DNA from: Clostridia bacterium
GTDB lineage: Bacteria > Bacillota > Clostridia > Oscillospirales > Acutalibacteraceae
Reading direction: 5' to 3'
DNA: 64,000 nucleotides
Assembly (NCBI GenBank): GCA_017429345.1
Contig: JAFRPB010000115.1
Span: forward strand, 1 to 64,000
The position numbers and the translations under genes were made by a program. The notes beneath the pieces were generated by a model. That model searched no databases and was not told the DNA's origin. It saw only the letters and a list, made by a program, of their open reading frames with translations. Shown piece after piece: positions 25,627 through 33,502 of this stretch; position 1 is the first letter of the stretch; the number at the start of each line of letters is the position of its first letter.

Positions 25627-26681
25627 AAAGAGCCGTCCTTTCTGTCTTTTAAAGATTCAACGTAAGCCTCCCAGTCGTGATAGGAGAGCTGGTGTTCTCC
25701 GCCGCGCAGATGATACGCGACGCGCCCGCCGGCGATCGTCTCGCCGACCTCCGCGCGGCGCCCGCCGCCAATAAAGCCGGGCAGACCCAGTTCCTCCCAC
25801 GCTTTGCCCGCCGCAAGACAGCCGAGCTGCTGCGCGAGCGGATCGGCCCAGTCGTCCCGCTCCGCCGCGCCGACGTGCAGGAACCGCGGAGCGATGCAGG
25901 CGAGCAGATAATGCTGGTCGAAGTCCGCCGGCACGCCGACCGCGGCGTATTTATGAAAGTTTTTGCAGAACCAGAACGGGATCGCCCCCACGATGTCGGC
26001 GATCTGTTCGCCGCCCTTGCCGCGGAAGATCGCGTCGCCGCAGCATCCCGCGTCGTTTGAAAATACATAAGTAAATCGCTCGTCGAGCATCCCCGTCAGA
26101 AGCGCCGTCTTGCCCAGGCGCGAATGCCCCATCACCGCCGCGCGCGCCGGATCGGCGCCCGGAAGTGTCAGCGCGTAGTCGAGCATGCGCGAGGCGCAGA
26201 ACGACCAGAGCGCGAGCTTGCCGCAGGTATCGCCCTTCTCCTGTCCGTGCGGCAGCAGGACCGACGCGATCCCGTTCGTGAAATCGTTGTCGTCGCTCGC
26301 CGCGTCCGTATAAAAGAACGATATCACGTTGACGCCCCACTCGGCGACCAGCTCCACCGGATAATAGCCGGACGGCACGCCGTGTTTGAAATCCATATAG
26401 ACGATAACGGGGCGCTTTCTGCCGTCTTCACACCAAAGGCGGGTGAACGGCAGCACGAACGACCCGTATTCGGAGGAGATCGTCATTTCCATTTTCATAT
26501 ACGGAAACGTGCCCCGGACCAGCGGCGAACAAACCGCTTCGACTTCACGGACCGAAACCGTATACGCCACGTCGGGCAGATACCCGTATTCCTCCCGCAG
26601 AAGGAGATCTTTCATTTCCTCCCGGCTTTTCAGCGGCGGCAGCGCGCGAAGCGCGAGAAGTTCCCTTAAATCCTGTTCCAT
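25623..26681 (-). CDS. CE15-like (glucuronoyl esterase-type) alpha/beta hydrolase
   Basis: The 352-residue protein shows GHSRLG at residues 185-190, the G-x-S-R-x-G nucleophile elbow of carbohydrate esterase family 15, with Ser187 as nucleophile. The catalytic His is probably in GGEHQLSYHDW (330-335). SGYYPVELVAEWG and NDAGCCGDAIFRGKGGE also match this family. There is no signal peptide, so it would act in the cytoplasm, for instance on imported glycan fragments. The start at 26681 follows GGAGG; a longer in-frame extension would overlap capA and is not supported. It lies 11 nt after capA. Confidence 0.8.
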   Translation of the reverse strand: MEQDLRELLALRALPPLKSREEMKDLLLREEYGYLPDVAYTVSVREVEAVCSPLVRGTFPYMKMEMTISSEYGSFVLPFTRLWCEDGRKRPVIVYMDFKHGVPSGYYPVELVAEWGVNVISFFYTDAASDDNDFTNGIASVLLPHGQEKGDTCGKLALWSFCASRMLDYALTLPGADPARAAVMGHSRLGKTALLTGMLDERFTYVFSNDAGCCGDAIFRGKGGEQIADIVGAIPFWFCKNFHKYAAVGVPADFDQHYLLACIAPRFLHVGAAERDDWADPLAQQLGCLAAGKAWEELGLPGFIGGGRRAEVGETIAGGRVAYHLRGGEHQLSYHDWEAYVESLKDRKDGSL

Positions 26682-26692
26682 GATATTCCTCC

Positions 26693-27787
26693 TTACGCGC
26701 CGGACGTTCCGTCGCCGTGCCAGCTCGGGAAGATCGTATGCCACACGTCCGTATGCGCCTCGCAGTCGAGATAATGCGGAAAGACCTGATTGCACTTCTC
26801 CCCTTCGGGAACGTTGACGTATGCGTTTCTGACCGCGTCGACGTAATAGGGCATTGTATAGCAGAACGCCTCCCACGCGGCGAGCCATTGATCCTCATCC
26901 TGAAGGATCTCTCCGCGGCGGTCGAATCCGGCGAGCAGCCGCGCCTTTTCATCGCCGCCTGCGAGGCGGACGCCCGTCTGCGTCACGACGACGGGGATAT
27001 AATCCACGCGCAGTCCGCCGTCGAAGTCCGCGTCGACGATCAGGCCGCTGCGCCACTGTTCGTTGTCGGGGTCGTCCAGAAAATTGAAATTCCCCTGTCC
27101 GTAAAGGATCTCGCCGCCCGCATACGCCTCGCGGCAGCCGATGCAGTGGCTGTGCTGCGTGAGGACGAGATCCGCCCCCGCGCGGATCATCGCGCGGCAG
27201 GCCTTGCGCAGACGGGGCGAGGGGTATTCGCTCTGCTCCTTGCCGCCGTGATACATCACGACGACGTGATCCGCTTCTTTTTTCGCGTCGGCGATGTCCT
27301 GCATCGTATCGAAGGGATCGAAGGGGTTCGCGCCGAACCGGTCGCGCAGCGCGTAAGTATATTCGTGCTCGCAGACCGCCACGACGGCGACGCGCTGTCC
27401 GTCTTTTTCAAGGAACAGCGGTTTTCTGGAATCGCGGTCGTTCTCGCCGAAGCCGAAGGGGACCATGCCCGCCTCTTCGACGGCGCGGACGGTATCGCGC
27501 ATGCCCGCGACGCCGTAGTCAAGCGTATGGTTGTTGCTCAGCCCGACGTGGGTAAAGCCGCAGTCGGCGACGACTTGCGCGTCCCCGGGCGCGCCTTTCA
27601 GTAGCGCGCCGAGTTTGCGGATCGCGGCGTCGCTGTCGGTCAGCGCGCACTCAAGATTCACGACGGCGAAATCGCCCGCGCGGATCACGGGCAAAGCGTC
27701 GCCCATCAGCGCGGCAAGATCGCCGCGATCGAACGCCGGGCGCGTCGCCGCCGTCGGGCAGAGATCGCCGCATAGGATCAGTTTCAT
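26693..27787 (-). CDS. CapA family protein (PGA_cap metallophosphatase-like)
   Basis: The 364-residue protein begins directly with ILCGDLCPT and carries ECALTD, GLSNNHTLDYG, VVMYHGGKEQSEYPS and DLVLTQHSHCIG, which are the metal-ligand motifs of the CapA/PgsA calcineurin-like family. Classical CapA is membrane-anchored and used in poly-gamma-glutamate export; this protein lacks a signal or anchor, so a soluble role is more likely. It forms a run with the CE15-like esterase and the degenerate phosphoesterase. GGGAGGAAAA precedes the ATG. Confidence 0.8.
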   Translation of the reverse strand: MKLILCGDLCPTAATRPAFDRGDLAALMGDALPVIRAGDFAVVNLECALTDSDAAIRKLGALLKGAPGDAQVVADCGFTHVGLSNNHTLDYGVAGMRDTVRAVEEAGMVPFGFGENDRDSRKPLFLEKDGQRVAVVAVCEHEYTYALRDRFGANPFDPFDTMQDIADAKKEADHVVVMYHGGKEQSEYPSPRLRKACRAMIRAGADLVLTQHSHCIGCREAYAGGEILYGQGNFNFLDDPDNEQWRSGLIVDADFDGGLRVDYIPVVVTQTGVRLAGGDEKARLLAGFDRRGEILQDEDQWLAAWEAFCYTMPYYVDAVRNAYVNVPEGEKCNQVFPHYLDCEAHTDVWHTIFPSWHGDGTSGA

Positions 27788-27807
27788 GTTTTTTCCTCCC
27801 GTAATAG

Positions 27808-27842
27808 AAGTAAGAGGTCAGAGGCCAGAAGCCAGAGGCCAA
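27808..27842. repeat. AGGCCAGA word array
   Basis: Imperfect repeats AGAGGTCAGAGGCCAGAAGC and CAGAGGCC lie between pepD and capA. It is one of the short word arrays found at gene borders across the window. Confidence 0.6.
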
Positions 27843-27902
27843 CCATATATAGAATGTTATTTATATTAATAGAGACGCAAATATATGCTATACCTTTTAC
27901 TC

Positions 27903-29345
27903 TTACAGCATCGCAAGCATCCGCTTCACCAGCGCGAACGTTTCGGCGAAGGAGTCAAGCTGCATCCGCTCGTCGGGGGTGTGAATATCCCGCAGGTCGG
28001 GGCCGATCGAAACGGCGTCCATACCGCCGAGCTTCTGCCCGATCACGCCGCACTCCAGTCCCGCGTGGATCGCCTCGACCCGCGCTTCGGCGCCGGTCGT
28101 TTCACGGTACGCCGCAAGATATACGTCGCGCACGCGGCTCGCCGGCGCGTATTCCCAGCCGGGATAGCGGTCGACGAAATCCGCCTGCGCGCCGAGCAGC
28201 CCGGCAAGCAAAGAAATTTTGCGGATGATCAGATCAAGACGGCTTTCCGCGCTCGAGCGGGGCATGACCGTAAACACGGTTTCCCCGGCTTCGGTACGTA
28301 CAACGCCGAGGCTCGACGAGGACTCCACCAGCTCCGGCGCGTCGGGCGTGCGGCTCTGCACCCCGTTCGGCACAAGCGAAGCAAAGGCGAGGATCCGGCG
28401 CGTGTCTTTCGCCGAAAGCGCGTCTTCCGCCGAAGCTTCTTCGATCTTCACCGAAAAACCGGCGTCCGCGGCGCAAAGCTCGTTGCTGATGCGCTCCGCC
28501 GCCGCGGCAATCTGCGCCCGGGCTTCGGCCTCGTCTTCGACGGCGATCTCCGCATCGCATTCCCGGGGGATGGCGTTCGACTTGTTCCCGCCGTTCAGCG
28601 AGCTGAGGCGCAGCGGCGTTTTTTCCGCGGTTTCCGAAAGGATCCGGCAGAGAGTGAGGATCGCGTTCGCCCTGCCGAGGTGGATATCCGCCCCGGAATG
28701 TCCTCCCGCGAGCCCCGCGACCGATACGCGCAGCGCCCTGCCGCCGACGGGCTGCGCTTCTGCGGAAAACCGGATGCTGCCCGTCGCGCCGCCCGCGCAG
28801 CTCACCGTGGCGACGCCCGGCGTCTCGCTGTCGAGATTGATCATCGTCCTGCCGCGGACGAGCGACCAGTCGAAGCCGTTCGCGCCGTCCATACCGGTCT
28901 CCTCCTGCACGGTAAACATACATTCCAGCGCGGGATGCTCCGCTTTTTCGTCCCCCAGGATCGCGAGCATCATCGCCACCGCCGCGCCGTCGTCGCCGCC
29001 GAGCGTCGTGCCCTCGGCGCTGAGCCAGCCGCCGTCGACGCGCAGGCGCAGCCCGTCGCGCAGAAAATCATGTGCGACGTCCGCGTTTTTCTCGCAGACC
29101 ATATCCGTGTGGCCCTGCAGGATCACCGGCGGATGCGCCTCAAACCCCGGCGACGCGGGCTTTCTGATCAGCACGTTGTGCAGCGCGTCGGTGTGATATT
29201 CAAGCCCCGTTTTCTCCGCGAAAGCGCAGAGATACGCCGCGATCCCCGCCTCGTTCCCCGAGCCGCGCGGGATCGCGCTGATATCCTCAAAATATTCGAA
29301 CAGGGCTGCCGGCTCATACCCGGCGAGCACGCGTTTTTGTCCCAT
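27903..29345 (-). CDS. pepD: Aminoacyl-histidine dipeptidase (beta-Ala-His dipeptidase, PepD)
   Basis: The 480-residue M20-family metallopeptidase has the expected landmarks: FEDISAIPRGSGNE at the start, the zinc ligand motif ILQGHTDMVCEK, LGGDDGAAVA and QEETGMDGA. The length matches the family. It cleaves Xaa-His and other dipeptides in the cytoplasm. It has its own promoter; the three genes downstream may be co-transcribed across a 115-nt gap. Confidence 0.92.
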   Translation of the reverse strand: MGQKRVLAGYEPAALFEYFEDISAIPRGSGNEAGIAAYLCAFAEKTGLEYHTDALHNVLIRKPASPGFEAHPPVILQGHTDMVCEKNADVAHDFLRDGLRLRVDGGWLSAEGTTLGGDDGAAVAMMLAILGDEKAEHPALECMFTVQEETGMDGANGFDWSLVRGRTMINLDSETPGVATVSCAGGATGSIRFSAEAQPVGGRALRVSVAGLAGGHSGADIHLGRANAILTLCRILSETAEKTPLRLSSLNGGNKSNAIPRECDAEIAVEDEAEARAQIAAAAERISNELCAADAGFSVKIEEASAEDALSAKDTRRILAFASLVPNGVQSRTPDAPELVESSSSLGVVRTEAGETVFTVMPRSSAESRLDLIIRKISLLAGLLGAQADFVDRYPGWEYAPASRVRDVYLAAYRETTGAEARVEAIHAGLECGVIGQKLGGMDAVSIGPDLRDIHTPDERMQLDSFAETFALVKRMLAML

Positions 29346-29381
29346 ACGGAACCGCCCCTTCCCTTTTCATTATATAAAAAA

Positions 29382-29410
29382 ATAGTATCACCGAATCGGT
29401 CAATTGTCAA
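29382..29410 (-). promoter_or_regulatory. pepD promoter
   Basis: TTGACA (29410-29405), 17-nt spacer, TACTAT (29387-29382). Confidence 0.7.
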
Positions 29411-29427
29411 TGCGGGCGGAAGACAAG

Positions 29428-29456
29428 TTGACATATTTTTTTTGATGCGATACAAT
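29428..29456 (+). promoter_or_regulatory. Promoter of the DUF2461 gene
   Basis: TTGACA (29428-29433), 17-nt spacer, TACAAT (29451-29456), divergent from the pepD promoter. Confidence 0.8.
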
Positions 29457-29493
29457 GGGACCGTACCGCAGACAACGAAAGGAGAACGCAGGC

Positions 29494-30147
29494 ATGTCCT
29501 CTTATTTTTCACAAAAAACCGGAGACTTTCTCTGGGAGCTGGCGCTCAACAACGAGCGGCCCTGGTTTCAGGCGCACAAAGCGGAATTTGAGACCGTCGT
29601 CCACCGACCGTTAAAAACATTCGCGTTCGAAACGCTTGAGATCATGCGGGAGAGGTACCCCGAGGAGGATTTCGGGCTGCATATCAGCCGTATCTACCGC
29701 GACGCGCGCAGACTGTTCGGCAGAGGTCCGTTTAAAGAAAACATGTGGTTTACGATCAAGGACGGCGACCCGAAAGCCCAAGGGCCCTGCTTCTGGTTCG
29801 AGATCACGCCGTCGGACTTTTCTTACGGAATGGGGACCTGGGATATGACCGCGAAACAGGCGCAGAATTACCGCGACAGGATCGACGTCGCTCCCGCGCG
29901 GTTCGAACAGATGGTCCGGGACCTGCTCGCCCACGGCGACGTGCGTCTGTGGGGGGACGAATACAAGCGGGCAAAGGCGGACCGCGGCGCGATTCTGAAC
30001 CCGTGGTACAACCGGAAGACGATCAGCGTCGGCTATACTTTCGGTTACGATACGGAAATATCCCCCGACCGCCTCGCCCGGGACTTTGCACACTTTATGC
30101 CGATGTTTCATTTTTTGAGAGAGGTATGCGCGGAGTTGGAAGAGTAA
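29494..30147 (+). CDS. DUF2461 family protein
   Basis: A 217-residue cytoplasmic protein with the DUF2461 signature: FLWELALNNERPWFQAHKAEF near the start, the ISRIYRDARR segment, and a central WFEI strand. The biochemical role of this family is unknown. The ATG at 29494 follows AAAGGAG. Its stop codon TAA is the first part of a TAAATTCTGATTTATC repeat stem. Confidence 0.8.
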   Translation: MSSYFSQKTGDFLWELALNNERPWFQAHKAEFETVVHRPLKTFAFETLEIMRERYPEEDFGLHISRIYRDARRLFGRGPFKENMWFTIKDGDPKAQGPCFWFEITPSDFSYGMGTWDMTAKQAQNYRDRIDVAPARFEQMVRDLLAHGDVRLWGDEYKRAKADRGAILNPWYNRKTISVGYTFGYDTEISPDRLARDFAHFMPMFHFLREVCAELEE

Positions 30148-30443
30148 ATTCTGATTTATCGCGGAGCGATAAAGATAAATCAGAATTAAATAAGAAATGA
30201 AAAATGAAAAGTGAAAAATTAATGAAGGGGCTCCGCCCCTTACCCCAATTTATAGAAATGCGTTAAATTTACCTTTTGATAATAAAAAATCTCTGCGTAT
30301 ATTCTTTTCATCAAAATGTTCTGTTCTCACATTTATAATAAAAAGGCGCGCAGCGCTTTTCCGAAATTTTTCATTTTTCATTTTTCATTTTTCACTTAAA
30401 ATCTGATTTATCGGGGCGCAAGCGCCCCGATAAATCAGATTTT
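30145..30443. repeat. Nested inverted-repeat intergenic element, copy C (contains inverted core of copy A type)
   Basis: Outer arms AATTCTGATTTATC (30147-30160) / GATAAATCAGAATT (30174-30187) form one hairpin at the DUF2461 stop. Inner inverted arms of GAAAAATGAAAAGTG words (30193-30220 and 30364-30397) enclose a core. In the opposite orientation the core has the same CGGAAAAGCGC, CTTTTTATTATAA and GGGGTA-GGGGC landmarks as copies A and B. A final 22-bp perfect hairpin ends at 30443. Confidence 0.8.
30398..30443 (-). terminator. 22-bp perfect hairpin at the ytqA stop codon
   Basis: AAAATCTGATTTATCGGGGC and its extension GC pair perfectly with the sequence ending CCCGATAAATCAGATTTT. The TGA inside the stem is the ytqA stop codon. 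On the minus strand the hairpin ends in TTTT and may terminate transcription. Confidence 0.75.
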
Positions 30444-31337
30444 CCTCCCCTGTTCCACATCTCTTCTCACAAACTCCGCGTGAAGATAATTCAGCACCCG
30501 CTTCTTGTCGCCGCTCCACAGCGGGGCGAGGAGTTCTTTTTTATCCCCGTCGCCGGTGTAGCGGTGGACGACTGTTTCACGCGGCAGATATCCGATCAGA
30601 TCGCAGAGAAGATCCGCGTATTCCTCCAAAGATAAAACGTTAAACTCCCCCCGCTGGTACATCTGCGCGAGAACGGTATTTTTCAGAACGTGGGTCAGGT
30701 GCAGCTTCACGCCCTGAGCGCCGAGCGATCCGGCGTGCAGGACGGTGTTTTTCATATCTTCGCGCGTCTCGCCGGGCAGGCCGAGCATGATATGCGTCAC
30801 GACCTCAATCCCGCTTTCATGCAGCGCGCGGACGGCTTCGTCGTAAACGGCGGTCGGATAACACCGGTTGATCCGCCGCGCAGTCCCGTCGTTCGCGGTC
30901 TGCAGCCCGAGTTCGACCCAGACGGGCTTCTTTTCGTTCAGCTCCGCGAGCAGGTCGACCGTTTCGGGCGGCAGGCAGTCCGGTCGCGTCGCGATCGAAA
31001 GCGCGGCAACGTCCGGGCGCGAGATCGCCCGGGAAAACAGCTCCCGCAGCGCAGACAGCGGCGCGTAGGTATTCGTAAAGCTCTGGAAATAGGCGATATA
31101 CCCGCAGTTTTCCCCGGTTTTCGTTCGGATTTTTTCCTTTGCCGCAAAGAGCTTTTCGTCAAGGCTGTCTCCGCGCCCGGCGAAGTTCCCCGCGCCGCCG
31201 GCAGAGCAGAAGATGCATCCGCCGACGCCCGCCGTCCACTCACGGTTGGGGCAGGTAAAGCCGCAGTCCAGCGACAGCCGGTACATTTTTCTGCCGAAGC
31301 GCTCCCTCATCGCGCGGTCAAACGTATTGATATACAC
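30435..31337 (-). CDS. ytqA: TIGR01212 family radical SAM protein (YtqA/YhcC-like)
   Basis: The 300-residue protein has the unusual cluster motif of this family (LDCGFTCPNREWT then GGCIFCSAGG), the AYFQSFTNTYAPL segment and the RYTGDGDK tail typical of YtqA/YhcC. The family is cytoplasmic and linked to tRNA modification or electron bifurcation, though its reaction is not settled. The start is GTG at 31337 preceded by GGAAGGAGG. The stop codon lies in a repeat stem. Confidence 0.88.
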   Translation of the reverse strand: MYINTFDRAMRERFGRKMYRLSLDCGFTCPNREWTAGVGGCIFCSAGGAGNFAGRGDSLDEKLFAAKEKIRTKTGENCGYIAYFQSFTNTYAPLSALRELFSRAISRPDVAALSIATRPDCLPPETVDLLAELNEKKPVWVELGLQTANDGTARRINRCYPTAVYDEAVRALHESGIEVVTHIMLGLPGETREDMKNTVLHAGSLGAQGVKLHLTHVLKNTVLAQMYQRGEFNVLSLEEYADLLCDLIGYLPRETVVHRYTGDGDKKELLAPLWSGDKKRVLNYLHAEFVRRDVEQGRKI

Positions 31338-31415
31338 GCTCTCGGCCTCCTTCCCCGTGATCGGTCTGTATTATCATACCGCGTTCCGCCCTCAAAGTCA
31401 AACGGCGCTTCTTTA

Positions 31416-31445
31416 TTGACTTTCCGGCGCGGGATATGATATGAT
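31416..31445 (+). promoter_or_regulatory. Promoter of the first cotH-like gene
   Basis: TTGACT (31416-31421), 18-nt spacer, TATGAT (31440-31445). Confidence 0.65.
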
Positions 31446-31501
31446 AAAATCGTGAAAGAATGATCGAAATCTTCAGGTCCCCGAAGAAAGGAGCGTCCGG
31501 G

Positions 31502-33478
31502 ATGAAAAAAGCCGTCTGTCTTCTGCTGTGCGCGCTGTTTCTGACCGCGCTCTTTTCGCTTTCCGGCTGCCGGAAGGCGGACGGCGGCGTGCCGTTCTCC
31601 GTGCTCGCGGTCGGTAACGATCCGGACACACGGATCGACCTTTGGCTTGACGCGTCGGCGAATGTTTATTATCTTTTCCTGCCGGCGGATACGGACAGAT
31701 CCGCGCTGACCGTACTATGCGGAAACCGTGTGGAGATCGACGGCGCAGCCCTGACCGACGGCGAAGCGACGGACCTCTTTGCGGAAAAAAACGCCGCGGT
31801 GATGCGTTTCGGCGACAGAGAATATTCGCTGATCGTCTCGCAGTCGGCGAACGTCCCCGCGATATTCATCCGGACGGAAAGCGGCTCGCTCGACGCGATC
31901 CGGGCAGATAAGGATCATAAAGAATCCGCCGTGATGACCGTCTGCGAAAACGGCGGCACGACGCTGTCCGCCGCGCATCTCGCCTATATGAAAGGCCGGG
32001 GCGGCTCCACCTGGCTGAATTATGAAAAAAAACCCTACAACATAAAGTTTGAGGAAAAGACCGATCTGTTCGGCATGGGCAGCGCGAAAAAATGGGCGCT
32101 GCTCGCAGACGCGCAGCCGCTGGCCCGGATCAAGGAGCCTGCGGCGCTCGACCTCGCGCGGGAGATGAGCTTCGCATATACGCCCGAATACCGGCACGTC
32201 GACCTGTACGTCAACAGCGAATATCTGGGGCTTTACCGCGTCTGCGAAAAAGCCGAGGTCGGCGGTCAGCGGACGGATATCCCCGATCTGGACGACGCGA
32301 ACGCCGCGGCGAATCCAGACGTCAAAAGCGCCGGTCTTGCCTATGAGATCGTCCGGGCGGACGGGACCGTCGATACCGCCGAAGGAACGCTGCTTCCCGG
32401 CGGACGCCGCGCGGCGGCGTGGGAGAACGAGCCCGCGGATATCGCGAAAGGGTATCTTCTCGAGCTGACCGACCACGACGGCGGCGGGTGCGGCTTCCGC
32501 TCCCCGCGGGGCTTCCATATCGAGCTGACGAGCCCCGAATACGCGACCCGAAACGAGGCTTCGCTGATCGCGTCGCTTTACGCGGACGCGGAGGAAGCGC
32601 TGTTCTCCCCCGACGGCAGAAACGCGAAGGGGAAATATTATACCGATTACTTCGACCCGGTCTCCTTTGCCGATATGTATATCCTGCGGGAATACACGCT
32701 GGATCACGACGCGGGGAACCGCAGCATCTTCTTTTATAAACCGGCCGACGGCGAAACGCTGTACGCAGGCCCCGTCTGGGATTTCAACGCGACGTTCGCG
32801 CTGGATTACACGACGCTCGGGACTTCGCTGAACGATCCCGCCGCGCTCTGGATCGCGGCGAACTGCTATTTCAGCGAAACGACCGGGACAGACGGCGCCG
32901 GGCTCGACGGCATCCTGCCGTCGCTGTTCACCGCGCTTTACCGGCACGAGGATTTCCGCGCCGTCGTCGCCGCCCGCTGGGCGGAGCTCTCGCCGCGGTT
33001 CGACGAAGCGGCAGACAAAGCGTCCGCGCTGAACAAAAACCTGCGCGCCGCATCGCTTGCCGACCGGCTCCGGTGGGGCGCGCCCGTCGGAGATACCGAC
33101 GTCGCCGCGCTGACCGAATTCATGACGGCGCGCAAAGCCGCGCTTGACATAGCGTTTTCCGCGGACGGCGCGATGCTGTATTACGACGCGGGCGCGGGCG
33201 AGGGCTTCGCCGCGGAATCGAAGATCCTCCGCGTCGGGGATCCCGTCGCGCTCAGGGGCGTATTGGAAGAAACGCAGGAACAATTGCGGGCTGAGATCGA
33301 AAACGGCGTTTCCGTCCTGTCGCGGATCGACACGCTGATCACCCCGCCCTCCGATGATTACGAATTCGCCGGGTGGAACACAAAGCCCGACGGCAGCGGC
33401 GAAACGTATCAGCCCGGCGACGGGTTCACCGTGACGCAGACGACGACCGTGCTCTGGGCACAGTGGAAGAAAAAATAG
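31502..33478 (+). CDS. CotH-kinase family lipoprotein 1
   Basis: The 658-residue lipoprotein (lipobox LSGC, Cys23) has an N-terminal beta domain (about 30-160) followed by a CotH kinase domain. The domain includes MKGRGGSTWLNYEKKPYNIK, LLADAQPLARIKE, LYVNSEYLGLYRVCEKAEV, the DHDAGNRS motif and AGPVWDFN. CotH proteins are atypical ATP-dependent kinases; the Asp residues of the last two motifs are the likely metal ligands. The C terminus holds one Listeria-Bacteroides (InlB B-like) repeat, YEFAGWNTKPDGSGETYQPG. The ATG at 31502 follows AAAGGAG. It is the most divergent of three copies and keeps the most canonical active-site residues. Confidence 0.85.
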   Translation: MKKAVCLLLCALFLTALFSLSGCRKADGGVPFSVLAVGNDPDTRIDLWLDASANVYYLFLPADTDRSALTVLCGNRVEIDGAALTDGEATDLFAEKNAAVMRFGDREYSLIVSQSANVPAIFIRTESGSLDAIRADKDHKESAVMTVCENGGTTLSAAHLAYMKGRGGSTWLNYEKKPYNIKFEEKTDLFGMGSAKKWALLADAQPLARIKEPAALDLAREMSFAYTPEYRHVDLYVNSEYLGLYRVCEKAEVGGQRTDIPDLDDANAAANPDVKSAGLAYEIVRADGTVDTAEGTLLPGGRRAAAWENEPADIAKGYLLELTDHDGGGCGFRSPRGFHIELTSPEYATRNEASLIASLYADAEEALFSPDGRNAKGKYYTDYFDPVSFADMYILREYTLDHDAGNRSIFFYKPADGETLYAGPVWDFNATFALDYTTLGTSLNDPAALWIAANCYFSETTGTDGAGLDGILPSLFTALYRHEDFRAVVAARWAELSPRFDEAADKASALNKNLRAASLADRLRWGAPVGDTDVAALTEFMTARKAALDIAFSADGAMLYYDAGAGEGFAAESKILRVGDPVALRGVLEETQEQLRAEIENGVSVLSRIDTLITPPSDDYEFAGWNTKPDGSGETYQPGDGFTVTQTTTVLWAQWKKK

Positions 33479-33502
33479 ATCATACAATACGGAGGGACTC
33501 TT

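Noticed and set aside
26682-26888. N-terminal extension of the CE15-like protein
   Set aside because: The extra 69 codons overlap capA and are Arg-rich; the GGAGG-preceded ATG at 26681 fits the operon spacing.
27885-29591. Plus-strand open frame overlapping pepD and the DUF2461 start
   Set aside because: Antisense to a clear M20 peptidase and spans two divergent promoters.
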